From positions 97,649,971 to 97,713,970 of the forward strand of contig NC_080170.1 of NCBI RefSeq assembly GCF_950295315.1: a DNA stretch of 64,000 nucleotides, written 5' to 3'. Within the stretch, counting starts at the first letter, position 1; each line of letters begins with the position of its first letter. Position numbers and translations under genes: made by a program. The DNA is from Erinaceus europaeus. Lineage: Eukaryota; Chordata; Mammalia; Eulipotyphla; Erinaceidae. The notes beneath the pieces are model-generated. The model was not told the origin of the DNA and did no database searches. It worked only from the letters and a program-made list of their open reading frames with translations. This document shows positions 41,193 to 53,319 of the stretch, in pieces.

Positions 41193-41815
41193 TGGGGGCT
41201 GTGTGGTAGCTCAGCGGGTTGAGCACACATGGCTGTAAAGTCCAAGAACCGGTGTAACTTGCAGGGGGGTTGCTTTGCAAGCCGTGAAGCAGGTCTGTAA
41301 GTGTTTTTCTCTCCTCTTCTCTGTCTTTCCCTCCTCTCTTGGTTTTTCTCTGTTCTGTCCAACAACAGCTATAGCAACAACCACCACCACAACAAGGGCA
41401 AGAACAAGGACAACAAAAATGGGAAAAATTGGGAGTCAGGCGGTGGTGCAGCGGGTTAAGCGTATGTGGAGCAAATTGCCAGGACCTACGTAAGGATCCC
41501 AGTTCGAGCCCCCGACTCCCCACCTGCAGGGGAGTCGCCTCACAAGCGGAGAAGCAGGTCTGCAGGTGTCTGTCTTTCTCTCCTCCTCTCTGTCTTCCCC
41601 TCCTCTCTCCATTTCTCTCTGTCCTATCCAACAACAACGACATTAATAACCACAACAATGTTAAACAACAAGGGCAACAAAAAGGAAAATAAATAAATAA
41701 ATAAAAACTTAATTTATAAAAAAAAAACAAACCAAAAATGGGAAAAATTACCTCCAGGAGCAATGGATTCAGAGTGCAGGCACTGAACCCCAATGATATC
41801 TGTGGAGGCAAAAAA
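41193..41815 (+). mobile_element. SINE-A, long form, split by a nested SINE-A
   Basis: Outer copy: head GGTAGCTCAGCGGGTTGAGC, body to 41,430, then tail module (41,750-41,811: CCTCCAGGAGCAATGGATTC ... TGTGGAGGCA). The nested copy at 41,431-41,733 separates body from tail. Confidence 0.85.
41431..41733 (+). mobile_element. SINE-A nested in a SINE-A
   Basis: Flanked by a perfect 16-bp AAAAATGGGAAAAATT (41,415-41,430; 41,734-41,749). Head GTCAGGCGGTGGTGCAGCGG, well preserved body, AAATAAATAAATA end. Confidence 0.92.
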
Positions 41816-41912
41816 AGAAAGACAGAAAGGAAAGAAGGAAGGAAGAAAGAAAGGAAGAAAGAAAGAAAGGAAGGAAGGAAGAAAGAAAGGAAGAAAGAAA
41901 GAAAGAAAGAAG
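41812..41912 (+). repeat. (GAAA/GGAA)n microsatellite
   Basis: Purine tetranucleotide repeat grown from the A-tail of the outer SINE. Confidence 0.9.
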
Positions 41913-42332
41913 TAATATGCTCTAAAATAGTCCTTAGGTCACAAAAATAGTATCCAAGGAAGTTAGGAAATCTTTGAACTATGTTTAAGGCTAAAAGTCT
42001 TTTAAGACTAAAAGTTAAGACTTTACTGGGAAGTTTATAGAATTATAAATTTATATTACAGAAGAAAATATTCAAATTGGTAATACATGCCTTGATATTT
42101 AGAAAATGGAAAAAGGCAAACAAAACAAGCGCAGAAAGAAAAGAAAAAAAATTAACGAACCTAAAAGCTTTTTGAAAACAAAAAAGTGAAATTGATGTTT
42201 TTGTCAAAAGTAACCAAGAAAAAATATAAGTAAAATATAAACATCAAGAAGAAAATGGAGGGATCACTACAGATTTCACGCACTTTAAATAGACAATAAA
42301 GTAGCACTATGAACAACTCTGTAATGATGCTT
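41913..42332. other. Unassigned AT-rich sequence
   Basis: Nothing recognised. Confidence 0.45.
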
Positions 42333-42602
42333 TTTTTTTTTTTTTTTTTTGCCTCCATGGTTATTGCTGGGGCTGGGTGCCTGCACTAAATCCACTGCTT
42401 CTGTGGCCATTTTTTTGATTTTTTTTTTTTTTTGGATAGAACAGAAAAATTGAGAGTGAGGGGAAGATAGGGAGAGAAAAACGCCTGTTAAAATGACACC
42501 CCTCTTCCCCAACTCCGCAGAAGGAGATCTGGCTCAAACCGCAATCCTTATGCTAGTCCTTATGCTTTGTACTATGTGCTCTTAACCGCCAGGCTGGCCA
42601 CA
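42333..42602 (-). mobile_element. SINE-A, long form, shortened body
   Basis: Long T-run, tail module reversed (42,351-42,412: GCCTCCATGGTTATTGCTGG), a second T-run in place of the CAACAA part, decayed head. Confidence 0.7.
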
Positions 42603-43140
42603 TAAATTCTTTAAAAAAGGCTGAAGCTCACAGACACTATACTGTGAAAGTTTTTCATCTTAGAAGTGAAAGTCAGATGCCCAAATGTACATAATAGTGC
42701 ATTTGTGGGACTTTCTGGAAGAAAACACGCTGTAGGAGAATGCTAGTTTTATCAGGGATTAGACATAAGGGAAATGTGTCTTCGAGGTTACATAGGACAT
42801 TTTTTGGGAGTAAAAACATGTTCTGTATTATAATTATTGTTATGAAACTATGTATTTTCAAAAACTTACAGACCTATTCACCTTCAACATGAACTTTCTA
42901 CATGAAAATTAGGGAATAAGTGGAAATAAAACTAGTTCCAAAAATTAATTGTAGTTAAGTTAAAAATAAACTTCGACACAGAACCTTTATATCTGTGTAG
43001 GAATAAAGAGTAGCAAGAACAAAATAGTAGTGGAAGTAATTTAATTTGATGAACCAAAGTACGTTTTCTGAAAAGCTTGTGTCTCTTCTTAGACATTTAA
43101 GCATGCATATGTACACAAATGCATCTATAAACTTTGTTTC
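42603..43140. other. Unassigned sequence
   Basis: No recognised element. Confidence 0.45.
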
Positions 43141-43345
43141 TTTTTTTTTATTTAAGAAAGGAGACATTAACAAAAGCATAGAATAAGAGGGGTACAGTTC
43201 TGCACAATTCCCACAACCCGATTTCCATATGCCATCCCCTCCCCTGATAACCTTTCCATTCTCTGTCTCTCTGGGAGTATGGATCCAGGGTCATTGTGGG
43301 TTGCAGAGGGTGGAAGGTCTGGCTTCTGTAATTGCTTTCCCAAAC
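43141..43345 (-). mobile_element. Family L retroposon, 5'-truncated
   Basis: T-run, GAGGGGTACAGTTCTGCACA, CTGGGAGTATGGATCCAGGG and GAAGGTCTGGCTTCTGTAAT. Subtype 2, minus strand. Confidence 0.75.
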
Positions 43346-44454
43346 TTTAAGTTTCTTTGTTCAGAAGATTTCCTCATGCACTAAGGCTAATTTTGGTAAA
43401 ACTGGTTACAAGTTAGAACTCTTGTCCATCCATATTATCTATCAATCTGTCTTCAGTTCAGGCTCAGTGATAGTGACTCTGCGGTATTTCAGGGTTAACT
43501 CTATTCTTAAGAAAATATTTCCAGTAGTCAAATGTTAACTTCCATCCTGCTGGAAATTGGAAATCGTTTTAAAAACTGGAAAAAAATTTTTAAAAAAATC
43601 ATCAAATATTAAGTATATGAAAATTGCTCTAACGTAGAGCTTGATAGATCTTCAATAAAGGAAAGAGGAGAAGAAGACCAGGGACATAGACATTTATTTT
43701 GTAAAGGATTTTTGTACTTGGAACAGACTGAAGTGAATAAAAAGACAAATTTTAAAGCTTTTAGGAATTTGAGTTGAACAATTCTATTTACAGCTTCCTG
43801 GACAAAGATAATACAACTTAGTAAGCAAATACACATCTTTAAACACATTCAAATAGAGGACTCTGCTTTATAAGTAATGTGAAGGGTTTGTTTTTGCAAT
43901 ATAGATGGCATTATTTCCATACAAAAGACATACATCCATGGGGTCTGCATATCAAGGTATCACTGGCAATAATTTCATATTAGTAGAGAATCACAGAAAT
44001 ATTTGAAGCTTTATTTTTGGAATTTAAGTGTTACCTTCCTCCCTTTAGTTCTATCTGCAGGATTTCCTTGATCAGAGAAGTGTAGATAGTTTACAAATGA
44101 AAATAAATGACCCTACAAGTGCATTATCTAGTCTAACTGAAAACCCTATATATTCCCCTTTCAAGTTTATCTGATTATTTGTATTATTTCTCAGTTTTAA
44201 AACAAAAATGAATTAATTAAATACACACACATATTGTGTGCTTATGTATGTATTTTTGTTTATATGCATACAGACATTTCTGTAGGGGCATTTAGTAAAT
44301 ATAGAAACATGTTAGACTAGTATTGATTTGCAGTTGGATACACTGTATAATCTTTGAACATTTTTGCATTAGCTACAGTCCTGAGAGCTGGAACATGCGT
44401 CATAATGTTGGGTAGTTTCTGTACATTCTCTTGATAGGAATGAAAAATAAAAAG
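43346..44454. other. Unassigned AT-rich sequence
   Basis: No repeat or gene recognised. Confidence 0.5.
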
Positions 44455-44705
44455 GGTTAACCTGATTGACCTGCTAACACCCATCCATGTTCAGTGGAGA
44501 AGCAATTAAATACAGAAGCCATACCTTCCACTTTCTGCACGCTACAATGATCCTGGATCCATGCTCCCAGAGGGATAAAGAATAGGGAAGTTCTGAAGGG
44601 AGGGGATTGGATATGGAGCTCTGGGGGTGGACATTGTGTGGAAATGTACCCCTCTTATCCTATAGTCTTGTAGTTTTTCAATTTTATAAATAAAATTTTA
44701 AAAAT
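44455..44705 (+). mobile_element. Family L retroposon, 5'-truncated
   Basis: CCCATCCATGTTCAGTGGAG, CATGCTCCCAGAGGGATAAA, GTACCCCTCTTATCC, end TTTATAAATAAAATTTTAAA. Confidence 0.75.
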
Positions 44706-45436
44706 GTCCATGATTTTAGAGGAAAGTTGAGATGGATGGAGCTAACTGGTTAGGTGATATTGTGGTGATCTGTACTGAAGAAGACAATATAAACTATTAG
44801 ATCATACTTGGTGACTAAAAAATAAAATGACATACATAGCTTGCTGTTCATCTAAGAGAGAGAAAAACACTGCTAAGATGATGCAGTTGCTTAGTAATGA
44901 AATTTCCTGTCTTCCATTGACCTCCATAATATCACGTCCTTTTCTAAAATATTACATAATAAATTCATGTGAATAAATACTTATACAGCATATTTTGAAT
45001 ATGGAATAATATTTTAATATGTTTTAATTTACATATATACTTTTAACTTAGACTCACCCTGGTGGTTTTCATTTTGAAAGATTTGGCTGTTTTATTTTCT
45101 GTCTTAAATGTTTATGGAACATCTATTTTGTCAAAGAAACTATGGTTGCTGTATTTAGTAGTTTCATAATTCAAAAAGAATGATGTCTGTCTTTTTTAAA
45201 CAAACAATCTTTCCTCCAAAGTTGTGTTTTCTTTAAGTTTTAAAACAGAAGCTCTATATAATCATCTGCTCACAGATATAGAAGCTTTTTCTCCTGTATT
45301 TAGAGAATAGTAATTTTCTTTTGTCTGTTATAAAGTAGAGATTGCATGCATGGCATATCATTCCAAAAGGGTAACACTGGCAGGTATTGGAAGCTTCCAA
45401 CTGAGAAGAGTAGATGAGGTTAAACATATTGCTTGC
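44706..45436. other. Unassigned sequence
   Basis: Nothing recognised. Confidence 0.45.
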
Positions 45437-45597
45437 TGCCTTATAGCCTATGAAGTAGCACAGTGACTAGAATGTTGGATTTGCAGGTTTAAAGTCCTAA
45501 ATTCTATTCCTACCATTGAAATGATGCTTTATTCCTATCCTTTTCTCCCCGACCATCTCTCATAAGTAAATCTTTATATTTAAAAGATATTCCTTAT
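45437..45597 (+). mobile_element. SINE-D-like, old
   Basis: AGTAGCACAGTGACTAGAAT head and GGTTTAAAGTCCTAAATTC, then TCTCATAAGTAAATCTTTA. Confidence 0.45.
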
Positions 45598-46102
45598 CAG
45601 TGGAAGAATTAAAGTCTGTATGAAACAATGTGTCCAAGTCTCGACAGGCTTCTACGAAAAGTCATTTCTTTAGGAGTGATAGAGCTAAAAGAGAACAGTT
45701 CTAAATAAAAGTAAAATGTTATCCTATTTTTACTTGTTCATTTAGTTGTCCATCTACTCAACAGGACCTGTGAGTATCAACTAATGTTTTTATTTAGATC
45801 ATGTTTCTTAAACTTGTCAACATGTTGAAATTATCTGAACACATTTAAAAAAATGCTTAGGTACCAAACTATATCTATTATAGAAGCAGCTCAGGATGAG
45901 TGATAGTTAAGCCTTAGAAATCTATTATATAACCTTACAAAATTCTCTTGATGACTCTAATATATAGCTTAATTGAGAACTTGTTTAATTATTTGGAATA
46001 TCATGATTAATAAGATCTTTTCAATATTTAGTGATAGCTATTATATGAATATAAAATCCATATGTAATGACTGATAATATGTGAGGATACTCACAATTAT
46101 CT
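45598..46102. other. Unassigned AT-rich sequence
   Basis: Nothing recognised. Confidence 0.45.
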
Positions 46103-46180
46103 GCTTTTTTTTGTTTTGTTTTTTACCAGAGCACTGTTCAGCTCTGGTTTATGGTAGTGCGGGGAATTGAACCTGGTATC
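46103..46180 (-). mobile_element. SINE-C fragment lacking its head
   Basis: CAGAGCACTGTTCAGCTCTG and GGGGAATTGAACCTGG; the tRNA-like head is missing. Confidence 0.7.
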
Positions 46181-46964
46181 ATCGGCTTTATTTATATTTC
46201 TTCTCATAATTGCTTGCATTTTATTTTAGAGGACAAGTTCTCATGAGTGATATTCTTGAAAGCAAATTGTAAGGTGAAGCTGTCACTGTGTATACTGAAA
46301 CCTGGACTAGGAATATTGTTATTTTTGTTACATACTCTCATTTGCTTTGTCTTTACTTGGTTCAGAACACCAGACTAGTTTCTATCTCCTGGCAGTTTAA
46401 TGCAAAAGACTCTTTGTAAGATTTATTTTCCATTTGAGTAAAATCATGTTCAAACTTATATTGAAGCTTCCTCACAAATTTATTAGACTGATATTAAGCC
46501 AACTAAACTCTTTGAAGATTATGTATTTATACAGATTCAAATGCTTTTTTTTTTGGTTTTCACAATATTATACTTACTCTCTTTGCCAATTAAACACTGA
46601 CAAATGTTTAAAGTATCTCTGAAACAGAAACTATGTACTTTCTCATCTTAATCTGAAAATAACATGGAGTCATAAAGAAATATCTTATCATAACAAAATA
46701 ATTTCTTAATCAAACTGACTTATACTCACTGATTTTTTTGAAGCATCAATCCTGAGGAAGTGGCAGCTCTCCATAATTTTTCCTGAGGAAGCTCATCTAT
46801 TCATTTGCCTGATCTGGCAGCATTTGACTGTTTCTTCTGGAATGAAAAATGCATTTTAATCTGCCAATAAAGAATGGACTATAATTTTTTGTTAAGAATT
46901 CAAGCCCATTGTAAGATTCAAGTTCTTATTATAAATTACCTGAGATTAAAATGTCATAAACCAT
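46181..46964. other. Unassigned sequence
   Basis: No recognised element. Confidence 0.45.
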
Positions 46965-48215
46965 GGTGAGGTAATGTATGGTTCAGTAAATCCTAACCAT
47001 GGAATTTTCAAAATAAATCAAGATCCTAAATAATTTAACTATAGTAATTATCTGTTGTCTTCTTAAACTCTGAGACAGCAAGGAACCTCCCTCATTTGCT
47101 TTAAAATCCATATTTCTCCCAGTTCTGGAAACTCTGAGACTTTGCTTGTGTTTCTTCATGCTTTTCTTGATCCTCTACCACGTGATGCTGCCTCTGCTGA
47201 CCTCAACCGAATCAATGCAACCAGTGCCTACATGTCACACTTTACCTCAGACTGTATCCAGAAACACCAAGCCTGAGATGTCAACCCTCAAGCTCCAATA
47301 CTCTGTCACCAAGTTGCAGATGCTACCATGATCCCATCATAGATTTTCTTCAAGTTTGGGAGCTACTCTGCCCTAATTCAATTTTCTAGACCTATTCTTA
47401 ACACTGATACCATATTCTCAGACAATAATTTTAGTCCACTTCCATGTTAGCTATCAAACACAAAAACTATAAAAGGCATGGACCCATAGGAACATATCTG
47501 AAATAAGACTTTCTCACTTCTTTCTACCCTAAGATCTCTATATTCATCTGATCTAATCTTACTTTTTGGTTCCTATTTATTAATCATTTTGTCCTGCTTT
47601 ATATCCTCACACTTTTCAGCCATCAAGTTGCAGATTTCACCCTGATTTCCTTGGTTACACTACCTCACCAATGTGTCCCAGAACCTCACCTTTCCAGAGC
47701 CCTACCCCATTAGGGAAAGAGAAACAGGCTGGGATATGGATTGCCCTGTCAATGTAGATATCCAGCTGAGAAGCAATTACAGAAGCCAGAACTCTCTCCT
47801 TCTGCACCTCAAAAAGAATTTTGGTTCATACTCCCAGAGGGGGGAATATGTTAGGGGAAGATGACCAGAGAGCTCTGAACTTCATTCAACACCATCAAGA
47901 CCCAGAGAGAGTAGAGGGGGAAAGGAAAGACATTCAGAAGTAGCAACAGGTGTACTTGTGACTTAAAAAGGAAGAGAAGGCAACACCACAGGGGGAAGAA
48001 AAAGAGCAAATATATAAATACAGACAGTAATAGAAATAATAGGCAAATCATATCTGCAACTTTGGGAGGACTGCTGCAGTTTCCAATGGAGGAAAAGGGG
48101 GGTGGGGGTAGGGGTGGGGGAGATACAGAACTTTAGTGGTGGGAATGGTGCAGAATTATAACCCTATTATTTTATAGTTTTGTGAAGCAACATTAAGTCA
48201 CTGACAAAATTTTAA
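46965..48215 (+). mobile_element. Family L retroposon, long copy, subtype 1
   Basis: Aligns by eye along its length with 12,690-14,035 and, in its first half, with 20,700-21,400 (GAGACAGCAAGGAACCTCC; CCTCAGACTGTATCCAGAAA). Ends TTAAGTCACTGACAAAA. A G-run region (48,096-48,120) is unusual. Left edge approximate. Confidence 0.6.
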
Positions 48216-48709
48216 AAATGGTGTTTTACATTTTTTAAATTTTCTATATACCTCTAAGCTTATCTTTTACTACTATTTCCATTCCTTTAACCCCTAACAG
48301 CTTTTTTTGTACTATTACATTTGGGAAGAATAATTCAGTAGGGAATGTAAATGAGGCTTTTAAAAGTAGAGCTCAATAATATAGGTGTTGCAAATTATCC
48401 TATTTAGGTTGTCTCTGATTTTTAAAAAGAAATTATTATAAGCTTTTCTGATTGTGTCATAAACTTTGATATTATATTGAAATATTTTATTAATATTAAA
48501 ATTAATTAATATGTTAATTTAACAATATTATAGTATATACAATATAATAATAGTTAATAATAATATATTTTAATTTAGTTTTAAACTTCAATATTATATT
48601 GAAATATTTAATATTTAAAAGATTTGAACATAAAGAATTGCATCTAATATTTTTACAAAAATGATTTAAGATGCATAAGTTAGATGGATTACATAAAAGA
48701 ATATATTTA
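48216..48709. other. Unassigned, very AT-rich
   Basis: ATATTATATTGAAATATTT occurs twice, about 121 bp apart (48,469 and 48,590). Confidence 0.45.
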
Positions 48710-48725
48710 ACTGGCATTACTTTCT

Positions 48726-49807
48726 TTCTTTAAATTTATTTTTTATAAAAAGGAAACATTGACTAAAACATAGGATAGGAGGGGTACAACTCCACACAAT
48801 TCCCACCATTAGAACTCTGTATCCTATTCACTGCCTTGATAGCTTTCCTATTCTTTAACTCTTTGGGAGTATGGGTCCAACCAAAAGGTCATTGTGGCAT
48901 GCAGAAGGTGGAAGGTCTGGCTTCTGTAATTGCTTCCCTGCTGAACATGGGTGTTATTGACAGGTTGATCCATACTCCCAGCCTGTTTCTCTCTTTCCTT
49001 GACTCTAGGGAAGTGGCGCTCCAGGACGCATTAGTGGGGTTGTCTGTCCAGGGATGTCTGGTTGGCATCATGCTAGCATCTGGAACATGGTGGTTGAAAA
49101 GAGAGTTAATATACAAAGCTAAACAAATTGTTGACCAATCATGGACCTAAAGGCTGGAATAGTTCAGATGAAGAGTTTCAGGGTCTTCTATTTTAAAGAT
49201 AGCTAGTAGGTATATTTTAGTTATATTCCAAAGGGTCTGTAACTATACTAGTTTTTTTTTTCCCTGAGCCTGAAATATGATAAATAGGTGGATCCAAGTA
49301 TTGTCTGGGGAGATGATGTCATGGCTGGAAAAGGAACAGAAAGCTGGATCAGGGAAAAGAGTAGCTCCCTAATATGGGAAAGGGGTATAAATATTGTTGA
49401 CTATATAAACCCCATCAATTTGATGTGGTCTGGGGCCCATATTCAGCTTAAGAGCCTATGTGACCTCTACATCCCTGTAGATCTGAGCTCACATTCTGTG
49501 GTCATGAGTAGGAATATTCCAAGCTGCCCCAATATTGGCCCATCTTCCTCAGGTATAGTATAGAGTATGTTATCCATCCTCCCTTCAGAGGATGGAACAT
49601 TCTTGATCCAAGTTGAGGGCAAGGTCCTATGGGGGCCCACAAAGGAGTCTGTTGTGTTGTTACTGATAGGAATGACTGGTAACAATGGAGAGAGGCATTT
49701 ATTTGAGATCTAGGCCCATCATGTCTGTTTGGGAATGTCAGGACTCCCTGATTAGGGCCCCAGCTGATGGGGTGGCCTGATAGTGACTAAAGAGTCATCA
49801 TTAAAGT
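48726..49807 (-). mobile_element. Family L retroposon, 1.08 kb, with target-site duplication
   Basis: ACTGGCATTACTTTCT flanks it perfectly (48,710-48,725; 49,808-49,823). Poly-T/AT start on the plus strand marks its 3' end. The 5' half (49,240-49,807) is not covered by most other copies. Confidence 0.88.
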
Positions 49808-49892
49808 ACTGGCATTACTTTCTACATGATTTTAAATGATAATGACAGGGATTTTTCTGCAAATTACTATTATTATTTCATATGCTAATCTT

Positions 49893-50155
49893 TTTATTTT
49901 TATTTTATTTTACTTATAAAAAGGAAACACTGACAGAACCATAGAATAGTAGGGGTACAACTCCACACAATTCCCACCACCAAAACTCCATATCCCATCT
50001 CCTCCCTTGATATCTTTTCTATTTTTTAACCCTTTGGGAATATGGACCCAAGGTCATTGGAGAATGCAAAAGGTTGAAGCTCTGGCTTCTGTAATTGTTT
50101 CCCCACTGAACATGGGCATTGACAGGTCGATCCATACTCCCAGCCTTGTTGGTCA
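49893..50155 (-). mobile_element. Family L retroposon, 5'-truncated
   Basis: AAAAAGGAAACACTGACAGA, GGGGTACAACTCCACACAAT and CCACTGAACATGGGCATTGA. Confidence 0.75.
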
Positions 50156-50230
50156 TCATTTCTCCTTTGGCGAATTCTGCTTCTGTTTCTATCAGTACCA
50201 TCAAGCCAGGTTCCCCTGCATTGCTTAATG

Positions 50231-50470
50231 CTGTGGTCTATTTACATAATCATTGTTTTGTCTGAGACACGCCCTGCTTGCAGGGCATTGGTTTAATCCC
50301 CACTGGTTCATCCTCTTTTTCCACTATGCCCCTTTATCCTACATACTTCCTTTTCCACCCTACCATTTCCTTTCTGGAGAGTATAAATGCAGATTCTTTT
50401 CTCAATAAACATTGGATTGCATTCCCACTCAGTCATGAGTTCCTAGTCATCTCTCTCCCTCCCTAAAAGC
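50231..50470 (+). mobile_element. LTR of the second ERV2 lineage, joined to a broken L1
   Basis: Near match to the LTR at 23,454-23,703, with TATAAA at 50,382 and AATAAA at 50,404. U5 is cut off: the sequence passes into L1 ORF2 at about 50,467-50,473, where both elements share AGCTA. Confidence 0.75.
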
Positions 50471-52368
50471 TATATATGGATTCCACTATCTTGAGGAATT
50501 TCTCGTCTATTCCCATTTTTTGTAGAGTTTTGAGCATGAATGGGTGTTGGATTTTGTCAAAGGTTTTTCTCTGCATCTACTGAGATAATCATGTGGTTTT
50601 TGGCTTTGCTTTTATTGATGTGGTGAATGATATTGATTGACTTACATATGCTGAACCAGCCTTGCATTCCTGGGATGAATCCCACTTGGTCGTGATGAAC
50701 AATCTTTTTGATATGCTGTTGTATCCGTTTGGCCAAGATCTTGTTTAATATTTTGGCATCTATGTTCATCAGAGATATTGGTCTGTAGTTTTCCTATTTT
50801 GTTGTGTCTCTATCTGCTTTTGGTATCAGGGTGATGCTTGCTTCATAGAAGGTGGAATGGAGTGTTACTGTTTCTTCAATCTTGTGGAAAAGCTTTAGAA
50901 GTATAGGTACTAACTGTTTCCTGAAGGTTTTGTAGAATTCGTTTGTGCAGCCATCTGGTCCAGGACTTTTGTTGTTGGGGAGGTTCTTAATAACTGTTTT
51001 GATTTCTTTGCCTGTGATTGGTGTATTTAGGTTTTGTAGGTCTTCTTGGTTTAGTTTTGGAAAGCCATATGCTTTTAGGAATTCTTCCATTTCTTCCAGA
51101 TTTTCTAGCTTGGTGGCATACTGTTCTTCATAGAAGTTTCACATGATTTTCTGGATTTTTGTGGTGTCAGTTGTGATATATCCTCTATCGTTTTCAGTTC
51201 TATTAATTTGAGTCTTCTCCCTTTTTTGTTTAGTGAGTCTGGCTAGGGGTTTGTCAATCTTGTTTAATTTTTCAAAGAACCAACATTTGGCTTCATTGAT
51301 CTTCTGTATGGTTCTCTTATTTTCGATGTTGTTTATTTCTGCTCTAACTTTAGTGATTTATGTCCTTCTGGTTGCTTTAGGGTTCCTTTGTTCCTCTTCC
51401 TCTAAGTCCTTAAGGTGTGCCGTAAGGCTGTTTATTTGGTTTTTTTCTTGTTGTTTAATATGTGATTGTATGGCTATGAGTTTCCCTCTCAGTACTGCTT
51501 TTGCTGTGTCCCAAATATTTTGATAGGTTGTGTCTTCATTTTCATTAGTTTCCAGGAACATTTGAATTTCCTGCTTGAGTGAGTCTCTGACCCAGTGATT
51601 CTTAAGCAGTATGTTGTTTAGTTTCCAAATTCTGTGTCTTTTAATAATTTTCTCTTTGTTGTTAAATGTTAGTTTTACTGCACTGTGGTCTGAGAAGATA
51701 CTTGGGATGATTTCAATACTCTTGAATTTGTTGATGCTGTCTTTGTGGATTAACATGTGGTCTATCCTTGAGTATGTGTTGTGTGGATTTGAAAAGAATG
51801 TGCATTCCATTTTTTTGGGGTGAACTCTGAAAATGTCCAGGCAGTCTGTTCTGTCCATCTCTTTATTTAATTGTCTTGTTTCTTTGTTGATTCTCTGCTT
51901 TGTTGATCTGTCTAAGTGTGAAAGTGGGGTATTAAAGTCTCCCACTATTATTCTATTACTATGGATGTATTTTTGTACTTCTTTCAGTAGGTGCTTGATG
52001 TATTTAGGTAGTCCCTCATTGGGTGCATAGATGTTGGTAATTGTTAAGTCTTCTTGGCTGGTTGATCCTCTAATCATTATTTAATGGTCTGGCCTATCTT
52101 TTATTAATTTATTTTATTTAAAATCTATTGTGTCAGAAATGAGAATGGCTTTTCCTCCCTTTTTTTTTTGTCCGTTAACCTTTATGATAGTTTTCCATCC
52201 TTTCACTTTAAGTCTGTGTTTATCTTATTGGGTCAGATGGGATTCTTGCAAGCAGCATATGGTTGGGTTATGTTTTCAGATCTATCCTCCCACTCTGTGC
52301 CTTTTGATGGGTGAGATTAAGCTATTGACATTTATTGATGTTATGGATTTAATGTATTGTACTGCCAT
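50467..52368 (-). pseudogene. L1 ORF2, 3'-truncated (second L1)
   Basis: Starts at ATG 52,368-52,366 and reads through an apurinic-type endonuclease ([23 protein letters not shown] in a 239-residue open piece at 51,358-52,077) into the reverse transcriptase, with frameshifts and stops. Two further open pieces cover KSPGPDG (50,794-51,090) and the start of the palm domain (50,557-50,769), ending SVDAEKNL where a DAEKAFD motif A is expected. The palm core, FADD, thumb, C-terminus and 3' UTR are absent. Loss of the 3' end is unusual because L1 copies normally lose 5' sequence; a later deletion or recombination with the adjoining LTR is the likely cause. Confidence 0.85.
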
Positions 52369-52426
52369 TATTCAATAGTTTTATATTTGCTCTGATATAT
52401 TGCAAGTATTATAGTGATGTTCTTAT

Positions 52427-53319
52427 TTATAAGAGGTCTTCTAGAACTTCTTTCCATGCAGGTTTGGTGATGGTTGCCTCCTTTAACTGTTGTCTGTCTG
52501 AGAAGGTTTTGATCCCTCCATCTAGCTTGAATGAAAGTCTAGCAGGATCCTTGGTTGAAATGCTTTTTCATCCAGAGATCGATAGATATCTTGTCATTCT
52601 CTTCTAGCTTTTAGAGTCTGGGTGGAGACTTCTGCTGATAGACTTATGGGTTTTCCCCTGTATGTGACTTTTCGTTTTTCTCTTGCAGCCTTTTGGATCC
52701 TTTCTTTAGCCTTACTTCTTTTCATTGTAACTATGATGTGTCTTGGTGTCTCCAGGTCTGGGTTTATTCTGTTGGGAACTCTCTGGGCCTCTTGAATCTT
52801 AATGTCTTTTCTGTTGTCGAGGTCTGGGAAGTTTTCTTCTATAATTTCCTATAGAATATTTACTTCCCCTTCCTCTCTTTCTTCCACTGGCAGGCCAATT
52901 ATATGAATGTTACTTCTTTTGAGATCATCCAGTATGTCTCTGTTGTTGTTTTCAGTGTCTCTCAATCTCTTTTTGAGCTTTTTAACCTTTTTTTAGTTTT
53001 CTCTAGCTCATCCTCTGTCTGGCTAATTATGTTTTCTGCTTTTTTTGTCTGCTTTCCCTTCACCTTCTTTCTTCAGTTCAGGTATTTCAGCTTTCTGTTC
53101 TCTACCTCGAGGTAACTAGTATTTTCCTGTGGCTCTCATCTGTTGTTTCCCTAATTTTGCTTGCCCTTTCTTCCATAGTTGTCTTCATTTCTGTGTTTAT
53201 TAAGTTTATTATTGCTTGTATAGTTTTTTAATCTATTGTTGCCTCTGATTTGTAGTTTCTTCTGAGCTCTTATCTTCATTCATTGTAGTAGCAGTTTTAT
53301 TTGCTCTTGGTTTAACCAT
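52427..53319 (-). pseudogene. L1 ORF1 (second L1), decayed
   Basis: Bounded by an ATG at 53,319-53,317 and a TAA at 52,427-52,429, positions equivalent to the ORF1 ends of the L1 at 58,894-59,864. Many frameshifts; the coiled-coil and RNA-binding regions are recognisable only by alignment to that copy. Confidence 0.7.

Noticed and set aside
41167..41811. 214-codon minus-strand frame
   Set aside because: Runs antisense through two nested SINEs; not a gene.
48469..48610. Duplicated ATATTATATTGAAATATTT
   Set aside because: Very AT-rich context makes chance or simple-sequence origin likely.
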